64,000 nucleotides of DNA, from assembly GCF_900114765.1 (NCBI RefSeq), contig NZ_FOUD01000002.1, positions 124,001 to 188,000 of the forward strand, given 5' to 3'. Each line of letters starts with the position of its first letter. Within the stretch, counting starts at the first letter, position 1. This document shows positions 8,990-20,060 of this stretch, piece by piece. The notes beneath the pieces are model-generated. The model saw nothing but the letters and a program-made list of their open reading frames with translations. It did no database searches and had not been told where the DNA came from. Source of the DNA: Halopseudomonas pachastrellae (lineage in GTDB: Bacteria; Pseudomonadota; Gammaproteobacteria; Pseudomonadales; Pseudomonadaceae). The translations under genes and the position numbers were made by a program.

Positions 8990-11908
8990 ATGGACAAGAC
9001 TTACCAGCCCCACGCCATTGAAACTTCCTGGTACCAGACCTGGGAGCAGAACAACTACTTTGCCCCCCAGGGCTCGGGCGAGTCCTACACCATTGCCCTG
9101 CCGCCGCCGAACGTGACCGGCAGCCTGCACATGGGTCATGGCTTCAACAACGCCATCATGGATGCGCTGATTCGCTTCCGCCGCATGCAGGGCCGCAACA
9201 CCCTGTGGCAACCGGGCACCGACCACGCCGGTATCGCCACCCAGATGGTGGTCGAGCGTCAGCTGGCCGCACAGGGCGTCAACCGCCACGACCTGGGCCG
9301 CGAGAAGTTTCTGGAAAAGGTCTGGGAGTGGAAGGAAGAGTCCGGCGGCAACATTACCCGCCAGATTCGCCGTCTGGGTAGCTCGGTCGACTGGAGCCGC
9401 GAGCGCTTCACCATGGATGACGGCCTGTCCGAAGCGGTCAAGGAAGCCTTCGTGCGCCTGCATGAGGACGGCCTGATCTACCGCGGCAAGCGCCTGGTCA
9501 ACTGGGACCCGAAACTGCACACCGCGATCTCCGACCTGGAAGTAGAAAACCACGACGAGCAGGGCTCACTGTGGAACCTGCGCTACCCGCTGGCCGACGG
9601 TGCCACCACCGCCGACGGCAAGACTTACCTGATCGTTGCCACCACCCGTCCGGAAACCATGCTGGGTGACAGCGCGGTTGCCGTGAACCCGGAAGATGAG
9701 CGCTATCAGGCGCTGATCGGCAAGTTCGTCGAACTGCCACTGGTGGGCCGCCGTATCCCGATCATCGCCGACGACTACTGCGATCCGGAGTTCGGTACCG
9801 GTTGCGTGAAGATGACCCCGGCCCACGACTTCAACGACTATGAAGTCGGCAAGCGCCACAGCCTGCCGCTGATCAACGTGCTGGACAAGAACGCCGCCAT
9901 ACTGGCGCGTGCTCAGGTGTTCAACATCGACGGTAGCGTCAACGACGAGATCGACGCCACCCTGCCGGACGCTTACGCGGGCATGGACCGCTTCGACGCG
10001 CGCAAGAAAATCGTCGACGACTTCGACGCCCTTGGCCTGCTTGAGAAGATTGAACCGCACGCCCTCAAGGTGCCCAAAGGTGACCGCTCCGGCGTGGTCA
10101 TCGAGCCCTGGCTGACCGACCAGTGGTACGTCTCCACCAAGCCGCTGGCCGAGCCGGCGATTGCTGCGGTCGAAGACGGCCGCATCCAGTTCGTGCCCAA
10201 GCAGTACGAGAACATGTACTTCAGCTGGATGCGCGACATCCAGGACTGGTGTATCTCCCGTCAGCTGTGGTGGGGTCACCGCATCCCGGCCTGGTACGAC
10301 GAAGCTGGTAACGTCTACGTTGGTCGCGATGAAGAGGAAGCCTATCGCAAGGCGCTGGAAAGCAACGACCGCGAAGCGGAAGCAGAGCTGCCTACCCTGG
10401 ACGAACTCAAGAATGCCGCCATCGCCTGCGGCCTGGGTGTGCTGCGCCAGGATGAAGACGTACTGGATACCTGGTTCAGCTCGGGCCTGTGGACCTTCTC
10501 TACCCTCGGCTGGCCGGAGCAGACCGAAGCACTGAAGACCTTCCACCCGACCGACGTACTGGTGACCGGCTTCGACATCATCTTCTTCTGGGTCGCGCGC
10601 ATGATCATGCTGACCATGCACCTGATGAATCATGATGACGGCAGCGCGCAAATCCCGTTCAAGACTGTCTACGTGCATGGTCTGGTACGCGATGGTCAGG
10701 GCCAGAAGATGTCCAAGTCCAAGGGTAACGTGCTCGACCCGCTGGACATCATCGACGGCATCGACCTCGAATCGCTGGTGCAGAAACGCACCAGCGGCAT
10801 GATGCAGCCCAAACTGGCCGCCAAGATCGAAAAGCAGACCCGCGCCGAATTCCCCGATGGCATCGCCGCCTACGGTACCGACGCGCTGCGTTTCACTAAC
10901 TGCTCGCTGGCCTCCACCGGCCGCGACATCAAGTTCGACATGGGCCGCGTCGAAGGCTATCGCAACTTCTGCAACAAGATCTGGAACGCCGCGCGTTACG
11001 TCATGATGCAGTGCGAAGACAAGGACTGTGGAGCGGATGGCGCAGAAGTAGAGCTGACCCTGGCCGACCGCTGGATCATCTCCCAGCTGCAACGCACCGA
11101 GGCCGAAGTAACCCGCCAGCTGGATCAGTTCCGCTTTGACCTGGCCTCCAACGCGCTCTACGAGTTCATCTGGAACCAGTACTGCGACTGGTATCTGGAG
11201 CTGTCCAAGCCGGTTCTGTGGGACGAAAATGCCCCAGCCGAGCGCCAGCGCGGCACCCGTCGCACCCTGGTGCGCGTACTGGAAACCGCGCTGCGTCTGG
11301 CCCATCCGTTCATGCCCTTCATCACCGAAGAAATCTGGCAGCGCATCGCGCCCATGGCCGGCAAGCAGGGTGACACCATCATGCTGCAACCCTGGCCGGT
11401 TGCCGCCGAAGACCGCATCGACAGCGCCGCTGAAGGCGACATCGAGTGGCTCAAGGCGCTGATTCTCGGCGTACGTAATATCCGCGGCGAAATGAACGTG
11501 GCTCCGGGCAAGGCACTCGACGTGCTGCTGCGCAAGACCACCGCCGAAGACCTGCGCCGCCTGGGCGACAACGAAACCTTCCTGAAGAAACTGGCCAAGC
11601 TGGAGTCGATCCGCGTCCTCGGCGACGACGAGGACGCGCCCCTGGCCGCTACCGCGCTGGTCGGTGAGCTGGAAGTGCTGGTACCCATGGCCGGGCTGAT
11701 CGACAAGACCGCCGAACTGGCGCGTCTGGACAAGGAAATCGGCCGTCTGGAAGGCGAAGTCAAGCGCGTGGGCGGCAAGCTGTCCAACCCGGGCTTTGTC
11801 GACAAGGCGCCCGCCGCCGTGATCGACAAGGAACGCGCCAAGCTGGCCGAAGCAGAGAAGGCGCTGGCCCAGCTGAGCGAGCAGCGCGCTCATATCGCCA
11901 GCCTGTAA
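8990..11908 (+). CDS. valS: Valyl-tRNA synthetase
   Basis: A 972-residue class Ia aminoacyl-tRNA synthetase that charges tRNA-Val and edits mischarged Thr. It shows the HIGH-type motif [14 protein letters not shown] near residue 40, the CP1 editing insertion (with [15 protein letters not shown] and [19 protein letters not shown]), and the KMSKS motif [10 protein letters not shown] near residue 573. The anticodon-binding helical domain follows, and the C-terminus (about 895-972) is the tRNA-binding coiled coil of ValRS. Compared with the shortest family members it has a small insertion after KMSKS ([20 protein letters not shown]), which is common in proteobacteria. Start ATG 8990. Confidence 0.97.
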   Translation: MDKTYQPHAIETSWYQTWEQNNYFAPQGSGESYTIALPPPNVTGSLHMGHGFNNAIMDALIRFRRMQGRNTLWQPGTDHAGIATQMVVERQLAAQGVNRHDLGREKFLEKVWEWKEESGGNITRQIRRLGSSVDWSRERFTMDDGLSEAVKEAFVRLHEDGLIYRGKRLVNWDPKLHTAISDLEVENHDEQGSLWNLRYPLADGATTADGKTYLIVATTRPETMLGDSAVAVNPEDERYQALIGKFVELPLVGRRIPIIADDYCDPEFGTGCVKMTPAHDFNDYEVGKRHSLPLINVLDKNAAILARAQVFNIDGSVNDEIDATLPDAYAGMDRFDARKKIVDDFDALGLLEKIEPHALKVPKGDRSGVVIEPWLTDQWYVSTKPLAEPAIAAVEDGRIQFVPKQYENMYFSWMRDIQDWCISRQLWWGHRIPAWYDEAGNVYVGRDEEEAYRKALESNDREAEAELPTLDELKNAAIACGLGVLRQDEDVLDTWFSSGLWTFSTLGWPEQTEALKTFHPTDVLVTGFDIIFFWVARMIMLTMHLMNHDDGSAQIPFKTVYVHGLVRDGQGQKMSKSKGNVLDPLDIIDGIDLESLVQKRTSGMMQPKLAAKIEKQTRAEFPDGIAAYGTDALRFTNCSLASTGRDIKFDMGRVEGYRNFCNKIWNAARYVMMQCEDKDCGADGAEVELTLADRWIISQLQRTEAEVTRQLDQFRFDLASNALYEFIWNQYCDWYLELSKPVLWDENAPAERQRGTRRTLVRVLETALRLAHPFMPFITEEIWQRIAPMAGKQGDTIMLQPWPVAAEDRIDSAAEGDIEWLKALILGVRNIRGEMNVAPGKALDVLLRKTTAEDLRRLGDNETFLKKLAKLESIRVLGDDEDAPLAATALVGELEVLVPMAGLIDKTAELARLDKEIGRLEGEVKRVGGKLSNPGFVDKAPAAVIDKERAKLAEAEKALAQLSEQRAHIASL

Positions 11909-11923
11909 GCGCGGGGCAAGCGC

Positions 11924-13750
11924 ATGGGCGTGGACCTGGGGGTAGTACTCGCACTGCTGCTGGCCAGCGTGCTGCTGTTTATCCTCAACAAGCCACGCAT
12001 GGATGTGGTTGCCCTGCTGGTCATCCTCGCCCTGCCGCTCAGTGGCATCCTCACCCTGGAGGAAACCCTGAGCGGCTTCAGCGACCCCAGCGTACTGCTG
12101 ATTGCGGCCCTGTTCGTCATCGGTCAGGGTCTGGTCAGCACCGGCATCGCCTACAAATTTGGCGACTGGATCATCCAGCGCTCCGGTAACAGCGAAACCC
12201 GTTTGTTGATCCTGCTGATGCTGACGGTCGCCGGCCTTGGCGCGGTGATGAGTTCCACCGGCGTGGTCGCCATTTTCATTCCCATCGTGCTCAGCATTGC
12301 CAACCGTCTGGGCAGCTCGCCCGCGCGCCTGCTGATGCCCATGAGCGTCGCCGGCCTGACCAGCGGCATGCTGACGCTGGTCGCCACCGCGCCCAACATG
12401 GTGGTGCACAGTGAACTGGTACGCAGCGGCAATGACGGCTTCGGCTTCTTCAGCATTACCCCGATCGGACTGGCGGTACTGGTTCTGGGCATCGGCTACA
12501 TGCTGCTGACACGCCGCTGGCTGGAGCGCAAACCAGCCGGCAATCCGGCGCACCCGCGCCAGACACTGGCCAGCCTGGCCGCGCGCTATCGCCTGACCGA
12601 CCGCGAACGACGCCTGCGCGTGCTGCCCGACTCGCCGCTGGCCAACCAGCCACTCAACGCCCTGGCCCTGCGCTCGGAATACGGCATCAACGTGATTGCG
12701 CTGGAGCGCCCGCAACGGCTTCGCACCCTGCTGCTGGTCGCCACCGGCAACAACATGGTGCAGGCCGGAGATATTCTGCTGGTCGATCTGGCCAGCCCGG
12801 CCATCGCGCTGGTTGGCGTCTACCAGCAGCTGGGCCTGCAGGCAGGGCCCCTGAGTGACTCCTACTACAACCGCCACGCACACCAGCTGGGGCTGGCCGA
12901 GGTGGCGCTGCCACCGGAGTCTGCGCTGCTGGGCAAGACGGTGCAGGGTCTGGGTTTTCGCAGCGAATACCAGCTCAACGTGGTCGGCCTGCGCCGTCAG
13001 GGTCAGGCGCTGGATGGCCTGCTGATCGACGAGCGCCTCAAATCCAGCGATACCCTGCTGGTGGCCGGCACCTGGAAAGCCATCAACCGGCTGCACGGCC
13101 TGAGCCGCGACGTGCTGTTGCTGAGTGTGCCCGCAGAGGTCGACGAGGTAGCCCCCACCAAACGCAAGGCGCCCTACGCACTGCTCAGTCTCGCGGTGAT
13201 GATCGCGCTGATGGTCAGCGGCGTGGTGCCGAATCTGCTCGCGGCGCTGATCGGGTGTCTGCTGATGGGGGCGTTTCGCTGCATCGACATGGATAGCGCC
13301 TGGCGCTCCATCCACTGGCCCAGCCTGCTGCTGATCGTCGGTATGCTGCCTTTTGCCCTCGCGCTGCAAAAAACCGGCGGCATCGATCTGGCGGTCAATG
13401 GCCTGTTGCAGCTGCTGGGAGACGCGGGCCCGCGCGCACTGATCGCCGCGCTATTCGCCCTCACTGCGGTGATCGGCCTGTTTATCTCCAACACTGCCAC
13501 CGCCGTGCTGATGGCCCCGGTTGCCATCGCCACAGCGCAGGCGCTGGGCGTATCGCCCATGCCCTTTGCCATCACCGTTGCCGTGGCCGCCTCGGCGGCC
13601 TTTATGACGCCGGTGTCCTCGCCGGTCAACACACTGGTACTCGCCCCCGGCGGCTACCGTTTCATCGATTTTGTGCGCATCGGCGTGCCGCTGACCCTGC
13701 TGGTCATGCTCGCCAGTACGCTGCTGATACCCTTGCTGTTTCCGCTCTAG
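11924..13750 (+). CDS. SLC13/DASS-type anion transporter with RCK_C domains
   Basis: A 608-residue inner-membrane transporter. Two blocks of membrane helices (about 1-190 and 405-608) flank a soluble region with two TrkA-C (RCK_C) like repeats (around 225-305 and 315-400; LALRSEYGINVIALERPQR and LGFRSEYQLNVVGLRRQGQ are the matching repeats). The helical blocks carry the SSTGVVAIFIPIV and NTATAVLMAPVAIATA hairpins of the divalent anion:Na+ symporter superfamily. Substrate could be sulfate, a dicarboxylate or citrate; the sequence does not decide. It starts 15 bases after valS stops and may be read through from it. Confidence 0.85.
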   Translation: MGVDLGVVLALLLASVLLFILNKPRMDVVALLVILALPLSGILTLEETLSGFSDPSVLLIAALFVIGQGLVSTGIAYKFGDWIIQRSGNSETRLLILLMLTVAGLGAVMSSTGVVAIFIPIVLSIANRLGSSPARLLMPMSVAGLTSGMLTLVATAPNMVVHSELVRSGNDGFGFFSITPIGLAVLVLGIGYMLLTRRWLERKPAGNPAHPRQTLASLAARYRLTDRERRLRVLPDSPLANQPLNALALRSEYGINVIALERPQRLRTLLLVATGNNMVQAGDILLVDLASPAIALVGVYQQLGLQAGPLSDSYYNRHAHQLGLAEVALPPESALLGKTVQGLGFRSEYQLNVVGLRRQGQALDGLLIDERLKSSDTLLVAGTWKAINRLHGLSRDVLLLSVPAEVDEVAPTKRKAPYALLSLAVMIALMVSGVVPNLLAALIGCLLMGAFRCIDMDSAWRSIHWPSLLLIVGMLPFALALQKTGGIDLAVNGLLQLLGDAGPRALIAALFALTAVIGLFISNTATAVLMAPVAIATAQALGVSPMPFAITVAVAASAAFMTPVSSPVNTLVLAPGGYRFIDFVRIGVPLTLLVMLASTLLIPLLFPL

Positions 13751-13807
13751 CGAGTCAGCCTGTGTTAACGTTCGGCCTCTGACGCCGGCAAGCCTGGAAC
13801 CTCCCTC

Positions 13808-14815
13808 ATGCCCATCGATAACAGCATCGTTCACCAGATTCACAAGAAGCCCGACGGCCAACCGGCCACGCTCACCCTGCGCGAGGCCGAGCTGGCCAGC
13901 TCGCAGGCGCTGGAGCAGCTGCTGGCCGGCCTGATCGAGGCGTACAACAGCAAGCCGAACAAGGCCTGGGGCTACTTCCATGAAGAGAGTGGCGCCTACC
14001 CCTTCAGCGGCTGGCTGCAGCAGCTGATCGACCAGGAACTGGACTTTGTACGGTTTTCCAGCCAGGCAACCGAGCACCTGAAAACTCTGATGGAAGGCTC
14101 CAACCTGGCGCTTGGCGGGCATGTGCTGTACATCCGCTACCGCCAGGGCATGACCGCCTTTCTGGTCATCGCGTTGCTGCACCACACCGAAGGCGTCACC
14201 GTGACCGACGAGCTGGATGTGGCCGCCGCCCGCCACCTGGACCTATCCAGCCTGAACATGGCGGCGCGCATCAACCTGACCGAGTGGAAACAAAACGCCA
14301 GCGCGAAGAACTACATCTCGTTTATTCGCGGGCGCAGCGGCAAGCGGGTATCGGACTACTTCCGCGACTTTATCGGTTGTGTGGAGGGAGCCAATCCTGA
14401 GGAAGAAACCAACACGCTGCTGCAGGCCTTCAGCGACTACGTGGGTGAGGCGTCGCTGGAGCCTGAGCTGGTCAAGGACAAGGCCAAGGCCATGAGCAGC
14501 TACGTCAACAGCCAGACCCGTGCTGGTGAGCAGGTGGCACTGGAGGAGTTGTCAGGGGTGCTGGACGAGGAGCATCCGCGCGCCTTCTACGACTACATCC
14601 GCAACAAGGATTACGGCCTCAACCCGGAGATGCCGGCTGACAAGCGCGCGATCAACAACTTCCTGCGCTACTACGGCAAAGCCGACGGCCTGTCGATCAG
14701 CTTTGAGTCGCACCTGCTTGGCGAGCGCGTGGAATACGACGAGAGCGAAGACGCACTGGTCATCCGCCACCCGCCCAAGGGGCTGGTACAGCAACTGCGC
14801 AACAAGCGGCGCTGA
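13808..14815 (+). CDS. ndpA: Nucleoid-associated protein NdpA/YejK
   Basis: A 335-residue homologue of E. coli YejK (37-kDa nucleoid-associated protein). Recognisable stretches include [64 protein letters not shown] and the C-terminal [15 protein letters not shown]. The family binds DNA and the nucleoid; its precise role is not settled. Start ATG 13808. The gene converges with pelG, 43 bp apart; the gap holds a weak hairpin (GTGGCCC/GGGCCGC, 14834-14858) without a T-run. Confidence 0.9.
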   Translation: MPIDNSIVHQIHKKPDGQPATLTLREAELASSQALEQLLAGLIEAYNSKPNKAWGYFHEESGAYPFSGWLQQLIDQELDFVRFSSQATEHLKTLMEGSNLALGGHVLYIRYRQGMTAFLVIALLHHTEGVTVTDELDVAAARHLDLSSLNMAARINLTEWKQNASAKNYISFIRGRSGKRVSDYFRDFIGCVEGANPEEETNTLLQAFSDYVGEASLEPELVKDKAKAMSSYVNSQTRAGEQVALEELSGVLDEEHPRAFYDYIRNKDYGLNPEMPADKRAINNFLRYYGKADGLSISFESHLLGERVEYDESEDALVIRHPPKGLVQQLRNKRR

Positions 14816-14858
14816 GCGCGCGCCACAAATGCAGTGGCCCACACTGAATGCGGGCCGC

Positions 14859-16229
14859 TCAGTGCTCCAGCATGAAGGTGCTGTATTCCAGCTTCTGCAG
14901 TGCGCCGTTCAGGCGCACCAGACCAGCCAGTACACAGACGATCAACGACACGGTAAAGCCGTAGCCGAAGAAGGTCGGCCCGAGATAGAGGGTTACCAGG
15001 GTCAGTACCGTGTTCAGCAGTACAAACAGCAGGCACAGTTCCAGGGCGATGCGGCGCTTGTCCAGATAGAAGAACACGTTCAGCAGCGCCATAAACACCA
15101 CCTGCACGCTCACCCCGATCAAATCCACATAGAACAGCGGCAGGTAGTGCTGGGAAATCCCCAACCGGTCAAGCAGCATGGGCGCACCCAGAAACAGCAG
15201 CAGCACGGTCAGCCCTTGCACCTTGCAGATCTCCTGCAGGCCCTGGCGAATCGACAGGGTCATCTCGTTCTTCAGCTGGCGGATGTGCTGCAGCGTCTCG
15301 CCCTCGCGCACGGCGCGGAACAGGCGGTCGTACCACTCGGCAAAGTCGGTTTCGATACGCACCAGAAACACGGCCATACCCGGGATGATCGACAGGTAGG
15401 CAAGAAAGATCGGCAGGTCATAGATCAGTGAAGCGCGCAGCGGACCGATGACCTGCTCGGAGGTGCCGGGGTTGGCCCAGAACAGGAACTTGTCGATCCA
15501 GATGCCCAGGTTGTAGAACAGGCCGGTCAGCAGCAGGCTGACGAACACCTTGCGGCGCTCGAAGAACTCAAAGGCCACCAGGCGCTCGGACGGATACTGG
15601 CGCAGCACGTCGAACAGAAAGATGAACAGCAGCAGCGCGTGCCCCACCAGCAACGCCAGCAGCAGCCCCTCCATGCCGACATTACGCAAGAAGAAGGCAC
15701 TGATGATCATGCCCGCATAGCCCAGCAACATCACCACCAGGATGCGGTTGTAGGCCTTCATGCCGGAAAGAAAGACGATGACCAGCCAGAGATTGCACAG
15801 GGTGACGAAGTTGGCCAGCATCAGCACCCGATAGACGAAGGACTGGTCGAACAACACCACCAGCACGAGCGTGCCCAGCAGGCCCGAAAACAGCGTCACT
15901 ACCAACAAGATACCCAGCAGGTTTGGTGTAATCGCGTCCATTCGCTGCTCAAACAGACGGTCGGAGACAAACCGGGTAAAGAACAATTGCAAGCCGCCGG
16001 TGACAATGAGTGAGGTCGCCATCAGATAGGTGACGCTGACCAGAAACTGCCGCACCAGCAGATCCGGCACGACAAAACCGATACTCATGACGCCGATCAG
16101 CATCACGCTGATGATCGACAGCACCCAGGGCCCCGAGCTGATCAGCCCGGCGTAGAGATAGGCACGCAGCGTGGCGCTATAGCTGTCCTTGGCGAGAATC
16201 CGCCGCAGTTCAAATCCGATACCGGCCAT
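14859..16229 (-). CDS. pelG: Pel polysaccharide flippase-like protein PelG
   Basis: A 456-residue integral membrane protein with about 12 hydrophobic helices, of the Wzx/PST superfamily. It begins MAGIGFELRRILAKDSYSA, the usual PelG N-terminus. PelG is proposed to move the growing Pel polymer (partially deacetylated GalNAc-rich polysaccharide) across the inner membrane together with PelD, PelE and the glycosyltransferase PelF. It is the last gene of the pel operon, 6 bp after pelF. Length is that of the P. aeruginosa protein. Confidence 0.95.
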   Translation of the reverse strand: MAGIGFELRRILAKDSYSATLRAYLYAGLISSGPWVLSIISVMLIGVMSIGFVVPDLLVRQFLVSVTYLMATSLIVTGGLQLFFTRFVSDRLFEQRMDAITPNLLGILLVVTLFSGLLGTLVLVVLFDQSFVYRVLMLANFVTLCNLWLVIVFLSGMKAYNRILVVMLLGYAGMIISAFFLRNVGMEGLLLALLVGHALLLFIFLFDVLRQYPSERLVAFEFFERRKVFVSLLLTGLFYNLGIWIDKFLFWANPGTSEQVIGPLRASLIYDLPIFLAYLSIIPGMAVFLVRIETDFAEWYDRLFRAVREGETLQHIRQLKNEMTLSIRQGLQEICKVQGLTVLLLFLGAPMLLDRLGISQHYLPLFYVDLIGVSVQVVFMALLNVFFYLDKRRIALELCLLFVLLNTVLTLVTLYLGPTFFGYGFTVSLIVCVLAGLVRLNGALQKLEYSTFMLEH

Positions 16230-16235
16230 CTGCTC

Positions 16236-17741
16236 TTAACCCTCTCCCATCGCGTCGCGATACAGCCGCGAGTAGCGCGCAAACATCAATTCATCACTGT
16301 AGCGCTCTTGCACCCGCTGCTCGCCTGTCCGTTGCGCGGCATGCCAACGCTCGGGGTTCTGCAGTAGACGCTGGATTGCCCTGGCAGTCGCCTGGGGATC
16401 GGCAATCGGTACCACTTCACCTGCCGAGCCAAGGGCACGATCCTGCTCGCCAACGCCTTCGATCAGCTCGCGGCAGGAGCCTACATCCGTACTGACCACC
16501 GGCGTGCCGGCGCACCAGGCCTCCAGAATCACCAGCGGCTGGGCCTCGCTGATCGAGGTCAGCACCATCACACCCAACTGCGGCATGATTTCGCGAATAT
16601 TACGAAAGCCCAGAAAGTGCACCTGACCGGTCAAACCCAGACTGCTGACCAGGCTGTGACACTCCTGCGCGTACCCCGGATCTTCGTCCTCCGGACCAAC
16701 GATCCAGGCTTCAAACTCGGGGATCTCACTGACCACCGAGCGCACCGCCCGCAGGAAGGTCTTGACGTCCTTGATGGGCACCACACGGCCAATCAGGCCG
16801 GCGACCGGGGCAATGCCCTCGCCGCGCTGCGCCCTCACCCGCTGCCAGTCGCTCAGGGCAATACCGTTGGGAATGACCTGCGTCAGCGCCGCATCGGCGC
16901 CATCGCGAATCTGACGGGCGCGATTACCCTCGTACAGCGAGATGATCGGGTCGGCGTTTTGATAGGCCAACAGCCCGGCGCGCTCGAAGTAGCGAATCCA
17001 CAGGGTACGGATATAACCACTGCTGGCCGCCAGGCCGCTGATTTCGGCTTCTTCGCTCTTGCCCGCGACCCAGGCTGCCTGCGCCAGGTCGATCTTGCGC
17101 TCTTTGGTGTAGATACCGTGCTCGGTCAGGATGAAGGGACACTGCCAGTAGCCCTTGAGTAGCGCCCCGAGCAAGCCGGCATAACCGGTCGACACGGCAT
17201 GCACGGCGCGCGCGCGCGGCAAGCTGGCCAGCAGCTCGGTCAACATGATCAAGGGCGCCTGCATGGTGCGCAGAGTCCAGAAATAATCGATGAACGACGG
17301 GTCGCTGCAATGCTCCAGATAGCCCTGGCTCAGCACCTGCCAACTGGCTTCACTGCGCAACATCTGAGCACTGGTGATACGGCCCGCGGCCAGTTGCTGC
17401 AGCAACTGTTGACCCTGCTCCGGGCCGGGCGCGTCCGGATGCTGAAAATAGCGATACAGGCTCTGCAACGCGTCGCGGTCGCCGACCGGCGGCGTGTCAT
17501 CCGGCCGCGCCTGGTAGCGCCAGGCGTCGGATACGAAAACTTCCTGCAGGTGCACCACATTGGGCGGCACTTCGTAGTGACGCTTTGGGTAGGAGCTGCG
17601 CTCGCCGCCGATAAACACCACGGAAAAGCGCACATCCGGCAGCCCCAGCAGCATCTGGTGTACCCAGCTGGAGACGCCACCGCGCACGTATGGCCAGGTT
17701 CCTTCCAGCAGCAGACAAATGTCTGCCTGTGGTGCGCTCAT
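16236..17741 (-). CDS. pelF: Pel glycosyltransferase PelF (GT4)
   Basis: A 501-residue cytosolic GT-B glycosyltransferase that polymerises Pel from a UDP-sugar. The N-terminus ADICLLLEGTWPYVRGGVSSWVHQ and the nucleotide-sugar site region SEAQPLVILEAWCAGTPVVSTDVG (about residues 385-410) are typical. ATG 17741 is preferred to the TTG at 17747: GGTGGGG lies 8 bases upstream and it gives a 4-bp ATGA overlap with the pelE stop. It acts with the inner-membrane proteins PelD, PelE and PelG. Confidence 0.95.
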   Translation of the reverse strand: MSAPQADICLLLEGTWPYVRGGVSSWVHQMLLGLPDVRFSVVFIGGERSSYPKRHYEVPPNVVHLQEVFVSDAWRYQARPDDTPPVGDRDALQSLYRYFQHPDAPGPEQGQQLLQQLAAGRITSAQMLRSEASWQVLSQGYLEHCSDPSFIDYFWTLRTMQAPLIMLTELLASLPRARAVHAVSTGYAGLLGALLKGYWQCPFILTEHGIYTKERKIDLAQAAWVAGKSEEAEISGLAASSGYIRTLWIRYFERAGLLAYQNADPIISLYEGNRARQIRDGADAALTQVIPNGIALSDWQRVRAQRGEGIAPVAGLIGRVVPIKDVKTFLRAVRSVVSEIPEFEAWIVGPEDEDPGYAQECHSLVSSLGLTGQVHFLGFRNIREIMPQLGVMVLTSISEAQPLVILEAWCAGTPVVSTDVGSCRELIEGVGEQDRALGSAGEVVPIADPQATARAIQRLLQNPERWHAAQRTGEQRVQERYSDELMFARYSRLYRDAMGEG

Positions 17742-18718
17742 AACCAATACCCCACCGTCGCTGCCAAGGGCGGTTTGGCCTGCAACGCAGGGGGAATACG
17801 CTGCAGTTGCACGGCCACCTCGCGGTAGCGATGTTCAAGAAATGCGACCTCTGCCAGCAACGGTGCCAGCCGTGACGGCCCAACGCCCAGGTCAGCAGCC
17901 TGCTGCAGATACCGCCTTGCCTCCAGGCTCTGGCGACGCGCAATCTGAATCCGCCCGGCCAGCACGGCGAGCTCACCGCTAGGCTCGCTTTCCAGAGCGG
18001 CTGCAGCGTGTTCAAGCGCCTGCGTCAGCACGTGGCGCAGCACCCCGCCCTGCGCCAGCCCCAGATAGGCCAGCTCCCAATACCAGCTCGCCAGCGTCGC
18101 TCGGGTGCCCGCCGACGGGCTCTCGGCCTGCAGCTCAAGAAGTCGTTCAATGTGCTGGTTGATACGGTTTTCGCGCTGATCCAGCATCGAATAGGCCAGC
18201 AGGCGCACATCGTCCTCAGGGTCACGCAGGGCCAGCTTGAGTACCGGAATGCCCTCGTTGCCCGGCATGGTGCGGGTTGCCAGCAGCGCCGCCAAGCGGC
18301 GCTCGGAATCGCCGGCCAACTGCAGCACGTCCTGCAGGCCGCCATCGTTGAACAGCGGCGACTGCCATTGATCTACAGCGCGGTAGGGCAAGCTCGGCAT
18401 ACGCGTCAACTGCCAGCCCTGCTCACGCTCGCGGCGTGGCAGATAGAGACCGAGGAACACTCCGGCGATGGTACCGACGGCGCCGACCACCGGGATAAAG
18501 AAGATCAGGCTGAACAGCAGCAGCGGCGACCAGGGCAAGGGGAATCGGTAACGCCGGGGCAACACCAGCCATAGTGCAGCCGCCAGCATCAGCGACGCGA
18601 TGGCGTGGGGCACGACATACAGATACAGCCCCTCGATCAGCGACGGGTTGCTCAGCAGTCCTCCCCAGCTCCCCAGCTCGAAGGCCAGGGCGCCGCTAAA
18701 TAGCCACTTGCTGGTCAT
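17738..18718 (-). CDS. pelE: Pel biosynthesis membrane protein PelE
   Basis: A 326-residue protein with two or three N-terminal membrane helices (about residues 5-100). A soluble region follows with alpha-helical repeats of TPR type in its last third (for example RIQIARRQSLEARRYLQQAADLGVGPSRLAPLLAEVAFLEHRYREVAVQLQ). PelE forms part of the inner-membrane PelDEG complex (family knowledge). The start ATG 18718 lies inside pelD with a 23-bp overlap, and the stop overlaps the pelF start, so translation is tightly coupled. Confidence 0.93.
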   Translation of the reverse strand: MTSKWLFSGALAFELGSWGGLLSNPSLIEGLYLYVVPHAIASLMLAAALWLVLPRRYRFPLPWSPLLLFSLIFFIPVVGAVGTIAGVFLGLYLPRREREQGWQLTRMPSLPYRAVDQWQSPLFNDGGLQDVLQLAGDSERRLAALLATRTMPGNEGIPVLKLALRDPEDDVRLLAYSMLDQRENRINQHIERLLELQAESPSAGTRATLASWYWELAYLGLAQGGVLRHVLTQALEHAAAALESEPSGELAVLAGRIQIARRQSLEARRYLQQAADLGVGPSRLAPLLAEVAFLEHRYREVAVQLQRIPPALQAKPPLAATVGYWL

Positions 18719-20060
18719 TCAGACCACACTCCTTGTAGAGGAAGTCGGCCAGCGCGCTGTCACTCTGCTGCTGGCGAATCTCGAAGTTGTGGATGACCAC
18801 ACCCAGCTCATCGAGCGTGGACGCGTCTTCAAAGCGCTCCTGCACCATGCGGTCGAGCCGCTGGCGGTAACCGCGGCTGCCATCCTGATCGGTCAGCGGC
18901 ATCAGTACCAACAGCCCTTCGCCGCCGTTGGCACGCGACACCAGCACCTGCAGATCCAGACCACGCTGGCTTTCCACCAGCAGTTTCTGCAGTTTCTCGC
19001 TGTCGGCCGGCAACTCGACAAAGGCCAGGCTGCCCGGCAGATCGTGCTCGGCGGCATCTCGGCGGGCGCGGCGCAGCTGCTGGGAGAAACGGCGCGCTTC
19101 GGCATCATCCGGGCGCAACAGCTGTCGCGGGGTCTGCAGCAGGTCCGCCATATGGCCACCCAGCAGCGCCAGCAACGTAAAGGTGCGCTCGTTAAAGGCA
19201 AAGAACGGCATGCTGTGCACAGCCACCACGGCGAGCACCTGCCCGTCGACCGACAGCAGCGGGATACAGGCCTGCAGGGCAGAGACCTGCTCCTCGCGCC
19301 CGGTTTCCAGATAGCTGTCGCGCACGCTGACCACCTCGCCACGCTGCAGGCACAGAGTCAGCAGCAGATCGTCAGCGGGCACCTTGCCGGGCTCGCCCAC
19401 CTCGGCCAGCGGCCGCTGCAGCTGTGCTTCGCCATCCTGCACGGCAAACAATGCGGCCGCGTTAAACGAGCCATACTGCCCCAGCACGCCCAACAGCGAG
19501 GGCGCCATCTGGGCCAGGGCGTCACCCTCGGGTTTGTCCTGCAACTGGCGACGCAACAGCAACAGCGTGCTGCGCAAGCTGGTATCGCTGCCGGCGACGC
19601 GCTGCTCCAGACGCTCATGGGAGCTGCGCAGGACATGGTAGGCACGGGTAAATTCGTCAAGACGGTACTGGCGGTATTCGTTGGCCGTTTGCAGACGCTC
19701 CAGACGGCGCCCCCAAAGGTCACGAAACTCCCCCACCACCATGCTGGAAACCAGCACGCCGACGATAAAGGAGCCAGGCAACTGCACGTAGCCGGGCATG
19801 CCCAATCGGTGCAGCACAAGGGCAGCCAGCACCAGCAGAGCCGCACTGCAGGCGCCCTGCAGGAAGCCATAGCGCACAGCCAGCAGCAGGGGCGCCAGAA
19901 TCGGCCAGGGGAAGCCCTGCAGAAACAGCGGGTCCGCCGGGTGCAGCCAATAGCAAAGCCCCAGCACCAGCGCCGTCAGCAACGGCGTTTCCAGCCACGC
20001 CCAGCGGCGATTGCCGATGGCGACGAGGCTGTAGTCCTTGTGCACCGAGTTCTTGAACAT
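18696..20060 (-). CDS. pelD: c-di-GMP receptor PelD
   Basis: A 454-residue inner-membrane protein. Four N-terminal helices (about 22-120) are followed by a coiled linker, a GAF domain (about 150-310) and a degenerate GGDEF domain. The catalytic GGDEF motif is absent but the allosteric I-site motif is present as R366-G-L-D369 (ESQRGLDLQV), at nearly the same position as R367-x-x-D370 of P. aeruginosa PelD; R401 may be the second binding Arg. Binding of c-di-GMP here switches on Pel synthesis (family knowledge). The start ATG shares one base with the pelC stop (TAATG). Confidence 0.95.
   Translation of the reverse strand: MFKNSVHKDYSLVAIGNRRWAWLETPLLTALVLGLCYWLHPADPLFLQGFPWPILAPLLLAVRYGFLQGACSAALLVLAALVLHRLGMPGYVQLPGSFIVGVLVSSMVVGEFRDLWGRRLERLQTANEYRQYRLDEFTRAYHVLRSSHERLEQRVAGSDTSLRSTLLLLRRQLQDKPEGDALAQMAPSLLGVLGQYGSFNAAALFAVQDGEAQLQRPLAEVGEPGKVPADDLLLTLCLQRGEVVSVRDSYLETGREEQVSALQACIPLLSVDGQVLAVVAVHSMPFFAFNERTFTLLALLGGHMADLLQTPRQLLRPDDAEARRFSQQLRRARRDAAEHDLPGSLAFVELPADSEKLQKLLVESQRGLDLQVLVSRANGGEGLLVLMPLTDQDGSRGYRQRLDRMVQERFEDASTLDELGVVIHNFEIRQQQSDSALADFLYKECGLNDQQVAI

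Noticed and set aside
9566..13369. 1267-residue open frame antisense to valS and the anion transporter
   Set aside because: It covers two well-conserved genes on the other strand, and its composition (Gln-, His- and Gly-rich) is typical of antisense frames in high-GC DNA. No motif or ribosome site supports it.
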